From assembly GCA_010909725.1 (NCBI GenBank), contig JAACMV010000024.1:1116001-1180000 (forward strand): a stretch of 64,000 nt of DNA, given 5' to 3'. Position numbers and translations under genes: made by a program. The stretch is from Picochlorum sp. 'celeri'. Taxonomy: Eukaryota > Chlorophyta > Trebouxiophyceae. Below the pieces are notes generated by a model. That model had not been told where the DNA came from. It did not search any database and saw only the letters and a list, made by a program, of their open reading frames with translations. Shown here piece after piece: positions 61,338 to 64,000 of the stretch (the stretch's first letter is position 1; each line of letters begins with the position of its first letter).

Positions 61338-62419
61338 ATGAGAATCGCAGATATATATGAGAAAGGTCGCGTACTAGGTACGGGGACTTTCGGTGAGGTC
61401 CTTCTGGCGACGCATAAGCAGACTGGAGAGACTGTTGCGATCAAGAAGATTCGCATAGATGATAAGAAACAGGTGCGATTTGTCACTAATTTTTCGGATC
61501 CAACTGGTACTGACATTCGGCGAATGGGCAGGGTATCAACGTCACAGCTCTAAGAGAGGTCAAGTATTTGAAAGAACTTCACCACCCAAATATTGTCACA
61601 CTCAAGGATGTCCTGTCCCTCAAAAGGGGCATTGCCCTTGTGTTTGAATACATGGACACGGATCTAGAGAATGTGATTAAAGATAGATCTCTTGTTCTCT
61701 CTGCCGCGGATATAAAGGCGTACATGCTTGCGATGCTTCGTGCCCTGAAACACTGCCATGAGAAATGGGTTGTTCATAGGGATATCAAGCCAAATAACTT
61801 TCTCATCGGTCGGGATGGGAGTGTCAAACTGACGGATTTCGGTTTATCTAGGATCTATGGATCTCCAGAAAGACGATATACGAATCAAGTATTTGCGAGG
61901 TGGTATCGACCTCCTGAATTGCTGTATGGGTCAACATGTTATGGGCCTGGTGTAGATGTCTGGGCATTAGGCTGCGTGTTCGCAGAATTGCTTCTTAGAA
62001 AACCATGGTTTGTAGGGGAATCTGATGTTGAGGTTTTGTCAAAGATTTTCAGTGCGCTTGGAACCCCGAAAGATAAGGACTGGGCAGGATTAAAGTGTTT
62101 GCCTGGATTTGTGGCCTTTCGAGAGCGGGATGCACCACCCCTGAAATCCATATTTCCCGGGGTTGAAAACGAAGCGTTAGAGTTACTGGCAAGGATGGTA
62201 TGTCTTGATCCACGTCGACGAATCACGGCAGCCGATGCGCTGTCACATTCGTACTTCAAGGTCAAACCGGCACCAACAGAGCCAGAAAAGCTCCCCAAAC
62301 CGCACATCCTTCAGCAACACATGCAGGAAAAGAAACGCAGTATGGCCTCCGAGGAAGACTCGGAACCAAGCGCGAAAATGGCAAAAGTAGATAAGGATCT
62401 TGTAAAATCATTATTCTAA
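61338..62419 (+). CDS. CDK7: CDK7 (CDK-activating kinase / TFIIH kinase)
   Basis: Exons 61338-61472 and 61532-62419, phase 0, donor GTGCGA, acceptor GGGCAG, about 340 aa (human 346). N-lobe: EKGRVLGTGTFGEV, VAIKKIRI and the CDK7-type C helix NVTALREVKYLKEL. CDK7-specific segments: MDTDLENVIKDRSLVLSAADIKAYM and HRDIKPNNFLI, then DFGLSR and the T-loop GSPERRYTNQVFARWYRPPELL. The activating Thr162 (human Thr170) is present, but the invariant P+1 Thr of VVTRWYRAPE is Ala167 here and the APE motif reads PPE. The C-terminus is basic (KRSMASEEDSEPSAKMAK). A short uORF (ATG at 61277, stop after five codons) precedes the start. The partner MAT1-like gene is at 30.2 kb. Confidence 0.93.
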
Positions 62420-62460
62420 CAACACGTCACTATGACTGGGAAACATTCTATAATCTACAT

Positions 62461-63537
62461 TTACTCGGATTTTGGCAAAACATCTCCTACTACAGCCTCC
62501 TTATTGTCGTCTGCATCAGCAAGCGCCTTCACACCATAAGCCAACTTGTTTGGAACCTGCTTGACTGATACAGCAACCTTTGTTGGCAACTGGTTAAGAA
62601 GACGAGCAATTGTAGCCATGAGCTCTGCCTTGGTTGGCATCTTCTCAAGGCGCTTGATATCAGCATCCGTGAGCGCTTTTCCAGACATGACTCCTCCAGA
62701 CATCTTCAAAGCGGTAATACTATCGCGCTCGTCAGCAGGAACCTCCTCTTCCACCTCCTTCTGGAACTTCAAGTATGCCTTGATGGATTCAGAAATCTCC
62801 TCCTCCTGAACAAACAACCATGCATTATCTCCCTTGGCAGCTGGCTTCAACTCCTCCCATCCCTCAACCTGATCTGCCGCCAACTTCATCAATGTATTCT
62901 TACAAACCAACAGAGTTGCACCCTCAGCTGGAAGACTACGCCTGAACTGCTGCATCTGCTTCACAGTCAATCCTTGGTAGCGGAGGCCCACAACTACTGT
63001 ACTCTCTTCTAAAAGTGGGACAATCTTGCTGACAGTCTCTTCTTTAGCTTGTCTGTTCAACGCCTGGGCAACAACCTGCACACATATTCGATTGGAATGG
63101 TTCAGACACAGACTCTCTCTCTCCCCCCCACAAAACCTGCTGCTGCTGCTGCCACCACTGCTGCTTCTACCCCCACAACAAATCGCCGTGTGAACAATGC
63201 ACGGCGATTGATCCCATGAATCTAAACAATTATGTAATAAAGAAAACTTTCACCTACCTGCAATCGTTGATGCTCGAGAGTCCTCGCCGACCACATCGGG
63301 CGACCCGCTGCAGACGTAGTAGTCATCTGGCGCTGTGGAGCCACAGAGCTCAAGCCTCTGCATATAACAACGCACATTTTATTAATGACACTACCTTTCG
63401 TGATATGATCGCCAGCATTATCGAATCAGTGGCACAGCAACCTCCGAAAGACCCTGTATGGCTGCCGTGGCTGCACGCGATAGGCAATGCAACAGTGTCG
63501 CATACAAAACTCAAACGCACCTCACTGCGGTATTCAT
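62461..63537 (-). CDS. Plastid-type ribosomal protein bL10
   Basis: Stalk-base protein of bacterial-type ribosomes. Three exons: 63537-63521 (17 bases), 63357-63258 and 63075-62461, phases 2 and 0, donors GTGCGT and GTAGGT, about 243 aa. The assembled leader MNTAVRGLSSVAPQRQMTTT with SAAGRPMWSARTLEHQRLQ is basic and Ser/Thr-rich, fitting a transit peptide, and enters the mature protein at VVAQALNRQAKEETVSK. TVVVGLRYQGLTVKQMQQFRRSLP and LLVCKNTLMKLAADQVEGWEEL plus KGDNAWLFVQEEEI resemble algal and plant plastid L10 more than mitochondrial L10. The last 40 residues are Lys/Ala-rich with acidic end. Mitochondrial location cannot be fully excluded. It converges on CDK7 with 41 bases between stops. 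Confidence 0.85.
63181..63209. repeat. Perfect 10-bp stem-loop inside a bL10 intron
   Basis: AATCGCCGTG, nine-base loop TGAACAATG, CACGGCGATT. Lies in the 182-base second intron of the bL10 gene (63076-63257), beside a pyrimidine/purine-biased tract with CTG and CCCCC runs. Confidence 0.75.
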
Positions 63538-64000
63538 TTTGAAACTTCTAAGTAAATTGTCAATTAAGAGGCTGCCATTGGCGTATCGCACTGGAAAAAG
63601 TACAACCTATACGCGAATGGATAGCAACGCTCTGGTTGGTGAATTGTTTTCCCATCAAATATATATTTGATCGGACATTAGTGGGAAAGAATATCACCTC
63701 CCATCCAGGGGTACCCTCAATGGGATGGCGGCTGCGAAGGGTGTCTTACATGCGGGTATCTGAAAACACAAGGGGTCCAGTGCCAGGTCCGTCTGATACC
63801 ATCTCATAGCATTCCCCGACAACCAGTATAATAATTTATCAATTATATATTCATAGATACACAATGGTACGTATAATTAATGGGTATAGAGGAGGAGAGG
63901 AAGGAAGAAGAGGGCGTCGAAGGGCGACTCTGGCTGCCGGCGGTCGTCGTGGTACTTGTGCGGGTGTAAAGAGGAGTATGGAATTTCCATACCTTTTTTG
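63538..64000. other. Upstream flank of bL10 and window end, possible start of a truncated gene
   Basis: No secure gene. On the plus strand an ATG at 63864 is followed immediately by GTACGT, the favoured donor of this genome, and the frame through it is also open to the window edge (about 45 codons, Arg/Gly-rich). It could be a one-codon first exon or an unspliced start of a gene that continues beyond 64000. Not called as CDS because nothing in it is recognisable. Confidence 0.3.

Noticed and set aside
1..64000. CRISPR arrays, bacterial operons, prophage or transposase genes
   Set aside because: None seen. Genes are monocistronic, intron-bearing and eukaryotic, and no transposase, integrase or reverse transcriptase motifs appear in any frame provided.

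Overview
This is a gene-dense eukaryotic nuclear segment, most likely from a unicellular alga with a plastid. It holds 38 recognisable protein genes in 64 kb, and roughly two thirds of them carry one to three short spliceosomal introns (about 47 to 230 bases). Plastid evidence sits in the last 9 kb: a stromal processing peptidase of the M16 family, a separately encoded biotin carboxylase with an N-terminal extension, and a plastid-type ribosomal protein bL10 with an intron-split leader. A free-standing nuclear biotin carboxylase favours a red or green primary-plastid alga over lineages that rely only on multidomain acetyl-CoA carboxylase. I cannot name the species. SepSecS (44.4-45.8 kb) implies that the organism makes selenoproteins.

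Layout. 0-8 kb: RtcB RNA ligase, a helical orphan, and a tandem pair of AAP-type amino acid permeases. 8-20 kb: NIPA Mg transporter, a large ABCC pump, ORC5, SLC35F6-like transporter, mitochondrial uS17, RRP1. 20-29 kb: spinster-like MFS protein, CUE-domain protein, PRP6, a membrane-anchored sulfotransferase with a WW-like insert. 29-36 kb: dual-specificity phosphatase, a RING-less MAT1, a cytosolic-type sulfotransferase, PAT1, CWC21/SRRM2, a small GPI-type Cys-rich protein. 36-46 kb: MoCF/CinA-like protein, secreted orphan, TBC Rab-GAP, SNF7, BUD23, RPA2, mTERF-like protein, SepSecS. 46-55 kb: SEC20, mitochondrial m-AAA protease, uL14, OXA1, and a tandem pair of BAR-domain proteins. 55-64 kb: SPP, biotin carboxylase, CDK7, plastid bL10.

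Functionally this is mostly housekeeping: tRNA ligation, replication (ORC5, RPA2), splicing (PRP6, CWC21), ribosome biogenesis (RRP1, BUD23), mRNA decay (PAT1), membrane traffic (SEC20, SNF7, TBC, BAR) and organelle biogenesis (OXA1, m-AAA, SPP). There are no operons. Many gene pairs are convergent with 0 to 72 bases between stop codons, so their transcripts must overlap. Splice donors are strongly biased to GTRCGT.

The least ordinary features are: a tight cluster of six or more perfect or near-perfect palindromes at about 36.29-36.39 kb; recurring GAGA/GATC palindromes in other gaps; a MAT1 without its RING finger together with a CDK7 whose invariant P+1-loop Thr is Ala; a sulfotransferase with a WW-like module; and two tandem duplications (permeases, BAR proteins). 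Exon models were built by eye from splice motifs, frame and family alignment memory, not from transcripts.
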